From Oceanospirillaceae bacterium (lineage in GTDB: Bacteria > Pseudomonadota > Gammaproteobacteria > Pseudomonadales > Balneatricaceae), in assembly GCA_013215375.1 (NCBI GenBank), contig JABSRB010000031.1:1-64000 (forward strand): a stretch of DNA of 64,000 nucleotides, written 5' to 3'. The notes below the pieces were generated by a model, which had not been told where the DNA came from, ran no database searches, and was given only the letters and a program-made list of their open reading frames with translations. Shown piece after piece: positions 54,654 through 63,900 of this stretch. Made by a program: the position numbers and the translations under genes. Each line of letters opens with the position of its first letter. Position 1 is the stretch's first letter.

Positions 54654-56960
54654 TTAAACACTGCCATATTTAGCTTTTAACTCGTGCAATGACATAGGCT
54701 TACAGTAATAAAAACCTTGTATGTCATTAACCCCAATCGCCTTTAATATTTTGACTTGCGCTAAATTTTCCACTCCCTCTGCCGTGACTGAATAACCATT
54801 GGCTTGGCAAAGTTTGGTGAGAGAAGAGACTATAACGCCGCCCTGATCTTCTAACCGATCAATCATACTTTTATCAATTTTTATGATATCGACTGGATAA
54901 TCTATAAGCTGAATAATGGAGGTATAACCTGAACCAAAATCATCTAGCGCCAGTTTGAAGCCAATGTCTTTCAACAACGCCAAGTTTTGCTTCACTAGCG
55001 GTGTCATTTTGGTCGAAAATGTTTCTGTGATTTCTAGCACAATATTTTTAGCTTCAGCTTCAGATGCTTGCAAAATATCGATAAAAGCTTGAATAAAGTC
55101 GTTCGTATCCAGTTGCGCTGAAGATATATTTATCGACACTTTCCCCTGCCGGCCAACCACTTCTTGAATAGCAGGAAGTTGCTCCAGTACCGACTTAAAA
55201 ACCCATAAATCTATTTGTTTAAAGTATCCCTTTTTCTCGGCCAGTGGGATAAATTCAGCGGGGGATATTTGCCCCAAATCCGCACAATGCCAACGAATTA
55301 AAGCTTCTACACCGACAGGCCTTTCTGTTGTCACATCAATAACAGGCATGAATAGCAGGGTAAATTCGGAAAAATCCATTTTTTTCAATTGTAACTCTAC
55401 TTGGAACTCCCGCTTGGCTTTATCTGCCAATGCTTTGGAGAAAAAGGCATACTGATTTTTTCCATTATTTTTTGCCTGATACATCGCAGCATCGGCATTA
55501 ATAATCAATTGTTGATGAGATTTACCATCTCTGGGATATACCGATATTCCGATACTCACGGATACCGGTAAATTGCCAACACTAGAATCAAAGCCATCTT
55601 TAAAGACTGATAGCACCCGTAGAGCAATATCCTTGATAATGACATCGTCCTTATAATCGTAAATAACCACGCCAAATTCGTCACCAGCTAAGCGTGACAC
55701 ATCACAAATTCGATCAAAGACCATATCAGTAGGCCGCAGCAGTGATCTTAGTGCGGTGGCAAATTCGACCAGAAAAACATCCCCAGCTTCATGACCATAG
55801 TTATCATTCACATGTTTGAAATTATCGATATCTATATAAAGTAATGAGATCTTTTTATTTTCGTCATTTCTAGAAATTAATCTTTTAAGCAGTGTATTAA
55901 ACACTTTTCGATTATTTAACTTAGTTAAATAATCCGTATTAATCATAACTTGGCTATCATCATAAGAAGCTTTTAACTGAGAATATAAGTCGTAAAAGGC
56001 TAAGTTCAGCAAACTTATCTCATCGTCTTTTTTAGTAGGCTCTGGAAATTGTTGTCCATCGTTGACTGCCAGTATTTTACTACGCAATCTGAGTATTGGA
56101 TTGGTGATATTTTTACTAATAGAAAATAACAGCAAGGATGCTACTACCACGATAAACACTAGACTATATATAAACAATTCCACCAGCAGATAATAAAAAT
56201 GTTTTTCTACTTCAATATCTCTATATTTAATACTCAACCAGTAGTCAGAAAATATATTCTCATTAACTGATAATCCATATTTACTATCAACTTTGCCTGC
56301 AGCGCTGCCCTTTTTATAAAGTTTAATGCTATATCCGCTGCTTTCAAGCACCGCGATTATTTTGTCTAGGGATAACATTTCAAATTTTATTAAGATAATT
56401 TTTAATTTAAACAAACCTCGAGCAACAGGTGCTTTCATCGTCAATGTATTTAACAACTTAGCTCTTATAATATTAATTTTACCCTCATGGATATGCAAAC
56501 TGTCATTGATATCACGCTGCTCACTATGCATTCTTTTTGCATACTCTAACAACTCATCATTAATAGACGAAAATGGGTCACCATGTGATTCATAGTAATA
56601 TGTTGTTTCACTCTTATGGTTAACAACAGCCATCACTAAGTTGCCTATATCATGCTTGGATAATTCTGAAACAAGCCCCGTGAGGTTATTTTCAATCGAG
56701 TTAACTAATAATTCATCATCTTTTCCCGAAAACACTTTCCTCAGAGAAGGACTATTCATTAAAGAATATAAATAGGCATCTGAAAAATTAATATAATAAT
56801 CGGTGACAGATAACATTTTTTTAAATTGCAGATTAATGTTTATTTTTTCTGTTTTAATAAACGCTTTTTTTTCTATCTCATAGATAAACATACCAATCAA
56901 TAAGGCAACGATAATGACAATAGGGACAATAATAAGCCAAATCCTATGATTTAATTTCAT
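54654..56960 (-). CDS. MbaA-like membrane GGDEF-EAL c-di-GMP enzyme
   Basis: Membrane-bound bifunctional c-di-GMP protein, 768 residues. N-terminal helix (about 7-27), large periplasmic domain (about 28-255), second helix (about 258-282), HAMP-like segment, GGDEF domain (about 335-500) with motif AGDEF near 424-428, and EAL domain (about 510-768) with EALIRW near 552-556, NISSAQLD, LALDDFGSGYTS and KIDKSMID. The AGDEF variant can be active in other enzymes; the EAL metal and base residues look intact. Its ATG overlaps the stop of the PotD-like gene by one base. In Vibrio cholerae MbaA has the same layout and partner. Confidence 0.9.
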   Translation of the reverse strand: MKLNHRIWLIIVPIVIIVALLIGMFIYEIEKKAFIKTEKININLQFKKMLSVTDYYINFSDAYLYSLMNSPSLRKVFSGKDDELLVNSIENNLTGLVSELSKHDIGNLVMAVVNHKSETTYYYESHGDPFSSINDELLEYAKRMHSEQRDINDSLHIHEGKINIIRAKLLNTLTMKAPVARGLFKLKIILIKFEMLSLDKIIAVLESSGYSIKLYKKGSAAGKVDSKYGLSVNENIFSDYWLSIKYRDIEVEKHFYYLLVELFIYSLVFIVVVASLLLFSISKNITNPILRLRSKILAVNDGQQFPEPTKKDDEISLLNLAFYDLYSQLKASYDDSQVMINTDYLTKLNNRKVFNTLLKRLISRNDENKKISLLYIDIDNFKHVNDNYGHEAGDVFLVEFATALRSLLRPTDMVFDRICDVSRLAGDEFGVVIYDYKDDVIIKDIALRVLSVFKDGFDSSVGNLPVSVSIGISVYPRDGKSHQQLIINADAAMYQAKNNGKNQYAFFSKALADKAKREFQVELQLKKMDFSEFTLLFMPVIDVTTERPVGVEALIRWHCADLGQISPAEFIPLAEKKGYFKQIDLWVFKSVLEQLPAIQEVVGRQGKVSINISSAQLDTNDFIQAFIDILQASEAEAKNIVLEITETFSTKMTPLVKQNLALLKDIGFKLALDDFGSGYTSIIQLIDYPVDIIKIDKSMIDRLEDQGGVIVSSLTKLCQANGYSVTAEGVENLAQVKILKAIGVNDIQGFYYCKPMSLHELKAKYGSV

Positions 56961-58000
56961 TATTGATCGAGCCCTAAACTGTGAATAATTCGATTGCGAA
57001 TTTTAGTAGCATCTATTGAAATTTGTTGGTAAAACTCACTGTTTTTTAGGGTGTTTGCTGAGGGAAAAGCGGTACTGTCATTAAGAAAATCTTTGCTTAA
57101 ATATTTATAAGCGTCGATATTGGGAGTTGCGACCCACAAAGTTTGCGCGTTAAGTGCAGCTATTTCAGGTCGGCTAACAAAAGCTAAAAATTCAACCGCC
57201 GCTTGCTTTTTTGTCGAAGAAGCCAAAATGGATATGCAGTCCACCCAAATCGAAGTCCCCTCTTTTGGCACCACATAACCCCAGCTTATATTGGGGTTAT
57301 GATCCTCTAAGACTTGCTGGTCTCCGCTATAGGCTAGTGCCATATGTGCTTGGCCACTGTTTGCTGTTTTGGCATTATAAGTGACGACATATTCGTAGCT
57401 GGTAACGTGCTTTTTCTGCTCAACAAGCAACTTGAAGGCCGCCTTTAAATCATTGGTCTGCAATGAATTAATAGACGCTCCTAACCATTTCAAAGCGGGC
57501 ACGAGCGTATCGATAGAGTCCAGATGCATATTTATATGTTGTCTATGTTTTTCCTGTGGAAATAATAAGTCTGCCCAAGAATTTGGCGGCGGTGAGACTT
57601 TATCTTTGCGATAAACAATGCCTAAGGTTCCCCATAAATAGGGAAGACCAAAAGCACCGCAACGCTGCTGCCATTGACTGCCAATATGATCCCTATAAGC
57701 TGGGTACAGATTTTCTAGAGAGTCGAGTAACTTGTGTTTGCCAAACAGTTGCGTCGCGATGGAGTCGACCACGGCTAAATCTATCCCTTGCGCGCCATTA
57801 CGAGCGATAAGCTCATCGCGATCGTTATCCCTATCAAATACCAGAATTTTGATAGAGTGCCCTGTTTCAATTTCAAACTGCTTAATAACATCTTCAGAAA
57901 TATAGTCTTCCCAGTTATAAAAAACTAATTCATCAGCTGTGGATAAACTTTGGAAACTAAATAGGCTCAGCATTAGAAAAATCAAAGCACTTTTTTTCAT
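56960..58000 (-). CDS. NspS-like PotD-family polyamine-sensing periplasmic protein
   Basis: Periplasmic polyamine-binding-type protein of 346 residues. Signal peptide 1-22 (after SLSTA). Family signature LVFYNWEDYISEDVIKQFEIETG near the start, then GIDLAVVDS, GLPYLWGTLGIVYRKDK, and AYSGDQQVL. This matches PotD/PotF and NspS. It is not followed by PotABC but by a GGDEF-EAL gene overlapping by one base, so it is more likely a sensor like Vibrio NspS, which detects norspermidine and spermidine and controls MbaA. ATG 58000 has CAGGAG ahead. Ligand specificity is not readable. Confidence 0.85.
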   Translation of the reverse strand: MKKSALIFLMLSLFSFQSLSTADELVFYNWEDYISEDVIKQFEIETGHSIKILVFDRDNDRDELIARNGAQGIDLAVVDSIATQLFGKHKLLDSLENLYPAYRDHIGSQWQQRCGAFGLPYLWGTLGIVYRKDKVSPPPNSWADLLFPQEKHRQHINMHLDSIDTLVPALKWLGASINSLQTNDLKAAFKLLVEQKKHVTSYEYVVTYNAKTANSGQAHMALAYSGDQQVLEDHNPNISWGYVVPKEGTSIWVDCISILASSTKKQAAVEFLAFVSRPEIAALNAQTLWVATPNIDAYKYLSKDFLNDSTAFPSANTLKNSEFYQQISIDATKIRNRIIHSLGLDQ

Positions 58001-58236
58001 ACCACTCCTGTACCAGCAATGGGCAAAACGAGCTAACAGTGAATCATTTAAGTATAGGACATGATTCCCTAAAACGAATATGCGAATAAGTCCAATAATT
58101 ATAAGAGGGGGAAATAGAGGCGATATTGGTTAAATAAAAGGTGCATGGCAAAACAAAAATAAACGGCTTTTTTATGCCATTACTTGGGATTTAAAAGGGA
58201 TTATTGAGTACAGAGCTAAAAATTTTGGCTTTGAAC

Positions 58237-58313
58237 TGGTGCGCCCGGAGGGATTCGAACCCCCGACCAATAGGATCGGAACCTACTACTCTATCCAGCT
58301 GAGCTACGGGCGC
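58237..58313 (-). tRNA. tRNA-Arg (anticodon CCG)
   Basis: A full cloverleaf is readable on the minus strand: acceptor GCGCCCG / GGGCGC with encoded CCA, D-arm AGCTCAGCTGGATAGAGT, anticodon stem GTAGG / CCTAT around loop TTCCGAT (anticodon CCG, codon CGG), and T-arm GGGGGTTCGAATCCCTCC. No variable-arm oddities. Its 3' end faces the polyamine-sensor operon at 58000. Confidence 0.97.
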
Positions 58314-58532
58314 ATGCTTTATAATGCTCTTTGCATGACAAGCAGCGGTATATTACCTATGACAGACTCTCTCGGCAACCATTATGATCCCTTGGTCGCA
58401 GGTTCTAACCCCACCAAGCGCACAAGAAAGGTGTGCGGCACAATTTACTGATATAGATGGGGTGAGTTGATCACAGAATACTTCGAAAACAAGCGGCACT
58501 GTGACCGGATTGTGGCTAAATTAATATCAGCT

Positions 58533-59159
58533 TTAAACTATAACTATTCTTTGCGTATGCTTCTTCTGGCGATTAAATAACTCCTCGGCTGTCTTTATTC
58601 GATAGCCAGCCCTTAATGACCAAAAAGAATACAACCCAAAAATAGGTAAGGATAGCAACATACTCATCAATGTCTCCGTTACGGTTAAAGATGCGTAATG
58701 CGCAATTATCCATGGTGAGATAGCCAGTGAAGCAAACACTACATACAAAACAAAATACCAAGATTTTACCGTTATCCGAGCAAAACGCTTCCGGTATCTA
58801 TTCTTATATATCAGTTTAAAATCACCTTTTACATTTAGGTTCTCAAATATTTTACGAGCAAAAATATAGTCTCTCAAACACTGAACAGGATCTTCCAACG
58901 ATAGCATATATTCAATTTCAGAAGATTTAATTACTGCTGTCCCCGCTATCGCCTGATAACCTTTTCCAATCAGAAATGGATGTAAGCTCTTACTATCAAC
59001 TTCCTTCTCTTCAATATCATTAATAAAGTCCCTTGCAAATTTATACTCTTCTCTTAGGTTTGCTTTTTTCCCAGCGAGAATCTCAGCCACAACTTTTGCA
59101 ACAGAAACTATCCCTACAAATGCCAAAATTAGCTTAGCTGTTATTTCCCAATCAATCAC
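58533..59159 (-). CDS. Hypothetical three-helix membrane protein
   Basis: A 208-residue membrane protein I do not recognise. One N-terminal hydrophobic helix (about 8-27), a soluble middle (about 30-125) with many Lys/Glu, then two helices (about 130-172, WYFVLYVVFASLAISPWII; LMSMLLSLPIFGLYSFW) and a basic tail. Start GTG at 59159 has GGAGAGTTAG ahead. It lies 5' of tRNA-Arg and next to a nuclease gene, inside a small accessory block, and could be a defence or toxin-type effector; no evidence for any function. Confidence 0.6.
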   Translation of the reverse strand: MIDWEITAKLILAFVGIVSVAKVVAEILAGKKANLREEYKFARDFINDIEEKEVDSKSLHPFLIGKGYQAIAGTAVIKSSEIEYMLSLEDPVQCLRDYIFARKIFENLNVKGDFKLIYKNRYRKRFARITVKSWYFVLYVVFASLAISPWIIAHYASLTVTETLMSMLLSLPIFGLYSFWSLRAGYRIKTAEELFNRQKKHTQRIVIV

Positions 59160-59278
59160 CTAACTCTCCCCATAACCATTATTGAATTAAAAAGAAAGTG
59201 ACTTTACAGAAATTAAAACACACACCAATAGGACAAATAACTAATTGATTATATTTGCATTTATCATAGACAGGCTAT

Positions 59279-60151
59279 TTAGATATTCACAATTCCGCGA
59301 CACTTCGGATACTGCGAACAGCCCCAAAACTCTTGTCCAGCACGAGCGCCCTGTCGCGCTTTTCTCTTAATCATACTGGCACTGCACTTGGGACAGTCTG
59401 GCTCTTCAGGCGAGCTTAAAACCTCTTCAATAGGAAGATTAATCGTTGGCTCCTGCCTACCTTTCAACATTGCGTTTAAAGCATGCTGATCGACTAATTC
59501 AATTTGCTTATTCTCAGCAAAATAAATAGCATCTCTGGTAAATCCACCTGAGGCGACAACGAAACCGCCCTCTACTCCAGCACCTGCGATCACGCCATAT
59601 AATTCTCTGACGACCGCCACGCCAACCTTGCGTGTTTTCCAGTGTTTGCATTGCACAAAATACTTGAGCCCATCTTTTGACAAGTGAACATCTACCCCAC
59701 CATCTGCACCTACATCTCCCCCATCAACCACAGCATAACCTTTGCTGCGAAAAGCTTGCCCCACCAGTAATTCGAACTGCTGCCAGTTCATTTCATCCGT
59801 TGGTTTTGAAGCTTGTCTTGAGTCATTGAGAGAAGAGCTTTCGAGATCCGACGCGACATATTGCTGTGCTAGCTTTTTACCTTGAGCGGCTTTAATAGCC
59901 TTAACCATCATTCCTAAGACAAACACTAAGGGGATTATGTATTGGAAAGCTGTTGCACCGCCCTTCATAATCATGCCTAGTATGTTTGGCATAGGCACTT
60001 TACCCTGTGCAACAGTCACTATTTCAATCTCGCTGACAGAAATAGAGTGCAGAACTAGATAGGCTATAACCGCAATCAATAAGCTAGCCCAGTGTGGGAG
60101 TTTAATTGCTAGCTCTAACATAGGATTATTTGATGATCTCTTCCTTGGCAT
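59279..60151 (-). CDS. Membrane-anchored Mrr-type restriction endonuclease with zinc ribbon
   Basis: A 290-residue protein: two N-terminal membrane helices (about 18-37 and 60-85), linker, Mrr_cat nuclease domain (about 120-225) and a C-terminal topoisomerase-type zinc ribbon (CPKC...CSQYPKC, about 255-287). The nuclease keeps the type IV Mrr motif: DGGVDVHL followed by FVQCKHW (the D...QxK site), with upstream MNWQQFELLVGQAF. Mrr-type nucleases cut foreign or modified DNA; a membrane-tethered form with a DNA-binding ribbon suggests action on entering DNA. ATG 60151, AAGGGA ahead. Confidence 0.88.
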   Translation of the reverse strand: MPRKRSSNNPMLELAIKLPHWASLLIAVIAYLVLHSISVSEIEIVTVAQGKVPMPNILGMIMKGGATAFQYIIPLVFVLGMMVKAIKAAQGKKLAQQYVASDLESSSLNDSRQASKPTDEMNWQQFELLVGQAFRSKGYAVVDGGDVGADGGVDVHLSKDGLKYFVQCKHWKTRKVGVAVVRELYGVIAGAGVEGGFVVASGGFTRDAIYFAENKQIELVDQHALNAMLKGRQEPTINLPIEEVLSSPEEPDCPKCSASMIKRKARQGARAGQEFWGCSQYPKCRGIVNI

Positions 60152-60323
60152 ATTTTCCCTTCCCTTGGATTATTAATTCAAGCTGCGAATAATACCAACT
60201 ATCTGATGAATAACGATATAAAAAGGGCTAGCGGTTTACAAATAGGTTATAGCACTACAAGCTAATACAGAGTTGCTCTGTCCATTGAAAATCAGTGCAG
60301 AAACATACATTTGAATAACGAAA

Positions 60324-60338
60324 GCAGATTTGATCTGC
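60324..60338 (-). terminator. Hairpin after the integrase remnant
   Basis: GCAGAT (60324-60329) and ATCTGC (60333-60338) form a 6 bp stem with a 3-base loop; flanking AAA and CTCTTT extend the symmetry. On the minus strand it is followed by TTTCG. It lies 18 bp downstream of the integrase remnant. Confidence 0.5.
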
Positions 60339-60355
60339 CTCTTTAATAGTATCTG

Positions 60356-60523
60356 TTAGGCGATAGCAGTATCGAGAACATCACCTCGCTGGTTCTCAGC
60401 TTCAATCATTCTAGCCCATGCCACTGCATCAGATTTCAAGGTGAATGATATTGCTATAGGCTTCTCCCCTTTAAGACGAACTTACGCTTGCCACTTATTT
60501 CTTAACTTACGAACTATTGCCAT
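60356..60523 (-). pseudogene. Remnant of a phage/ICE integrase N-terminus
   Basis: From the ATG at 60523 the frame reads MAIVRKLRNKWQA, then a TAA, then VRLKGEKPIAISFTLKSD, AVAWARMIEAENQRGD and VLDTAIA before a stop. This is the arm-type DNA-binding N-terminus of a tyrosine integrase (pattern WQAxVR...FxLKSDAxxWA); the TAA sits where CAA or GAA is usual, a single-base nonsense change. The catalytic domain is absent, so the gene is both interrupted and truncated. It marks a past integration event. The gap 60152-60951 holds this, the hairpin at 60324 and the repeats at 60738, and no intact gene I can support. Confidence 0.75.
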
Positions 60524-60737
60524 GATCTACCCCGACTAATCAATTGCTATTTGCTAAACTCAAATCGATTATATGAGATCGCTTCAGCGGTATCAGGGCT
60601 TAAATAGGGTAAAAGAGCGCCGGGTGTGATCAGGTTGTGACCAAGCACTACGGCACTAATGAGGAATGTAGGTTTGACGTTTCAGAAAGCAGCATGGTTA
60701 CTGGCTCCCCTTTAGCTATGGATTTCAACTGAGTAAC

Positions 60738-60903
60738 AGGTTAAGAGTCCGTTGCTCAGTCATAAGCAAAATAAACCTATAGTTCGACCCATAGTGTTTG
60801 GAACCGTAGCTCACTTAATATACACGATAAGCATACGGGTCGTAGCCATAGTGTTTTTACTTGTTGCTCAGGTAATGAACTATAGGTTAATAGTCCGTTA
60901 GCC
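60738..60903. repeat. Cluster of degenerate direct and inverted repeats
   Basis: AGGTTAAGAGTCCGTTGCTC (60738-60757) recurs as AGGTTAATAGTCCGTTAGCC (60884-60903), 16-17 of 20 bases alike. CCATAGTGTTT occurs at 60789-60799 and 60846-60857, each followed about 10 bases later by GCTCA. AACCTATAGTT (60774-60784) is the exact inverse of AACTATAGGTT (60878-60888). No coding potential; looks like a decayed tandem or palindromic element next to the STAND-type gene. Confidence 0.55.
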
Positions 60904-60951
60904 ACTTTAATAACCTCCAAGCCTATTGATCTAAGCAAATACTGTGCCCTA

Positions 60952-63900
60952 TCACTCAAACCTCTGATCACTTTCATCACTTCGTTTTTGTTCCTCTGCT
61001 CGCATCCAAGTTGCTAATTCTTTGGTTTCAGCAACGCCTTTATTCACGGCATCTACTATCTTCAAATTTTTGTGCTTTGTTAGAGGCCCAAATGCCTCCA
61101 TTCCAATTTCAAGAATGTCTGCAAGACTACCTGAGTAACTTTTTGGGCGTAGCTTATCAAAATAAGCCTCAATTACTTTGACTGGATCCGGGGCTCTGTC
61201 TAGCAACATCAGTGCTTGGCTGGTCAACTGATTTCCAAGTTTCTTATTACTACAAAAAGGATAAATAGCTAAAACAGCTATTTCCCAAGCTTTTATGTCT
61301 TCAGATTGCGCACACCAATTAATAATAAACTCTTCCGGTAATGCATCTAAAAACCTTCTGTCGCTTGGAGCCGGTTCGAATAGTTCCTCTCTTGTCTGAA
61401 TGTTTTCCTGACTATCTAGTAACACTCGATTAAGAAATTCGCAGGGTAAATACTGAATAATTTCTTGTAATGTTTCCTCATAATCAAACAAATAGCTATA
61501 TGAGGAGTCTAGAAACTCGAACAAAGCATCGATTAAGTCAGATTTTTCTTTCGTATTATCTAAAACCGGTAAACAAGCTTTTATAACTTCTGAAAGAAAA
61601 TTATCGTTGGCTCTGCAATGACGTGAATTTTCATTCCGCAATTGCATAACAACAGCTGTCATTCCTAGAGAATAAACTACATCGCCCAAACAGATATTTG
61701 AGTTTTTACTTCCATGAAGCTTCATGGCTAGCCCTTCAATAACAACTAAATACCCACCATCCTTTTGTAACAGTTTCTTAATAAGAATCTCTAAATGATC
61801 CAGACTAATATATTTTATATCTAGCCAAATCAACCGCCCATACTGACTAAGAGGAGTATTGTCATGTTCTAATGCTGCTATACAACGATCAAAACAATGC
61901 TCCGTAAAGCCTTCTATTGAATGTAGCCCTACTAGACAGAATTTTAATAGTGATTCATTTGCACATTCATCAAGAATAATATTTGCTAGTTCTACATCTT
62001 CTCGCCTAATTGCTTCAAGGGCTCCGCACAGAACCCCATAGTAATAATCATTATTATTCATAGATCGAAGATGGGCTACAAGTAAATCCCAAGTAGTACG
62101 TTTACAAACTGACGCAGCCAACAATCCCTTTCCAAATGGTTCACGATACTCACTGCGCCCCTCAAAAAGTTCTTTCCCTATTTTATTTAGAACCTCATCG
62201 GACTTTGCACAACGCTCACCCAACCTGTAAGCCTCTGCGCTTACTTGTTCAAAATAATTTGTATATCCACCCGTATCCTCATAACAATTATAAGTCGGCC
62301 AGCTTGTTGATCCCGTTCCAATGACTAGAGCACGTACTTCAGTAGCAAGATCTTTCGGAGATAGTTCTTTTTCGAGTAGAGAAAGCTCTTGTCTGCTATC
62401 ACTATCCATTTTCTTTTTTGGATCAAACTTAAGGTCAAGACTTAATAACGAACAAGTAGCTTGCCAACCTTCCACCCAAGGATCGTAATCATTCAATTTC
62501 TTGTAACTTTCTAAAAGCAACTCTCGAAGATCCGAATATGCCCAAAGCCCTCTTAAGCTCTTTGCAAGCTCCTTACGTCCCAATATTTCTAAGTATTCAC
62601 TGTCAGAAAGTGAACAATCAACAGCAACACTAACGAATCTGTCGTACCACGCTATTCGTTCCTGATAATTTGAGTGATGGCCAAAATCTCTCGAATGAGC
62701 ACCAAAGTCTGATGCTCGAAATGGCTTCCAATATGAGGTTTTAAGTGCTTCAGACAACATTTCAGCACCGATAGACCTTTCGATTAAATCAGCTGACCAT
62801 AAACATTTTCTGATAATACTTTCACGTACTGATGGCTTTGCATGAGTTCTAGAATAGTAGAGCTGAAATGATTTTGGAATCCTCTGGCGTACATTAGTGT
62901 AACTGCTATTGTTTTCTGTAATTGCAAATTTCAATAAGAGCTGCGTTGCTCTTTCGAAATATTCAGGCTCATAACCAATCTGAAAGAGTAGATCTGAAAG
63001 AATCGATTTTCTACTTTTATAAGTGAATGAACCCCTATCAAAAATATTGTCTAACTCCAGGTTTTCTATGATAGACAAAACCTTATCGGGAGCAACCGGC
63101 GCTACATGTTGAAATAGCACGAGCTGTTCCTCATTCAGATTATAATAGTCAGATAAAATACCTTTAGGAGAAAACCATTTACCCACTATTTCCTGAGCTA
63201 CTGGATGATCATGTAAATATCCAAGTCGGCGTCCGAACGACTTTAGCAAACGCAAACTACCTTGCTGTTCGAATGTCTCAATTAGCTTAACCATCGGAAT
63301 GTTGTTCAACGCTTCACTTGCAAGTCGGTTGGCAACGGCATGAGGAAGAACAGCACGCCACCTTGCGCGGCTTTGAATTAAGTCTCTTTTGAATAATGTT
63401 GAAGCGGCCCGATACATTGTCAAACGCGTTTGTTCACATAAGCCTCCAAGTAACCCAAGCTCATCGATGGAGGATTCGGCATCCTCAACTGAGAATGAAT
63501 ATACGAGAGAAAGTACCTCTGCTGACTCTTTTAAATCTGGTTCTTCCTGATACCTTTGATTAAAAAGGCGACCAAAAAGCTCAGTATCAGTCAGTTTCGC
63601 AAGTGATTCTCCGCTTCCTACCCCTTCCGCAAGAGCTAATGCCAGCCTAGCATTACCCTCCGAAAATTTTGCAATTCTTCGCGCGTTTTCTTGCCCTAAA
63701 TAAGGATAGCGACGGGTAACGAGTATTTCAGCAATATAAGTGCCGCACGCTTCAATCTTAACAACATCAGTAGCTTGTGCCCCCTCTTCTCGAATATCGT
63801 ATTCGACAGTGATCAATCTGAGGCTACATTCCACTTTCGATAGCCGAGTAACTAGTCGACAGTGCAATTCCGAAGAGCAGTTATCCAACACGATAATAGC

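Noticed and set aside
58390-58425. GGTCGCAGGTTCTAACCCC resembling a tRNA T-arm
   Set aside because: The stem does not pair and no cloverleaf surrounds it; at most a decayed att-like fragment.
58239-58451. Open frame starting MRPEGFEPPTNRIG
   Set aside because: It is the antisense of the tRNA-Arg gene, a well-known false ORF.
60777-60980. Minus-strand open frame overlapping the end of the STAND-like gene
   Set aside because: No recognisable domain; most of it translates the degenerate repeats at 60738-60903.
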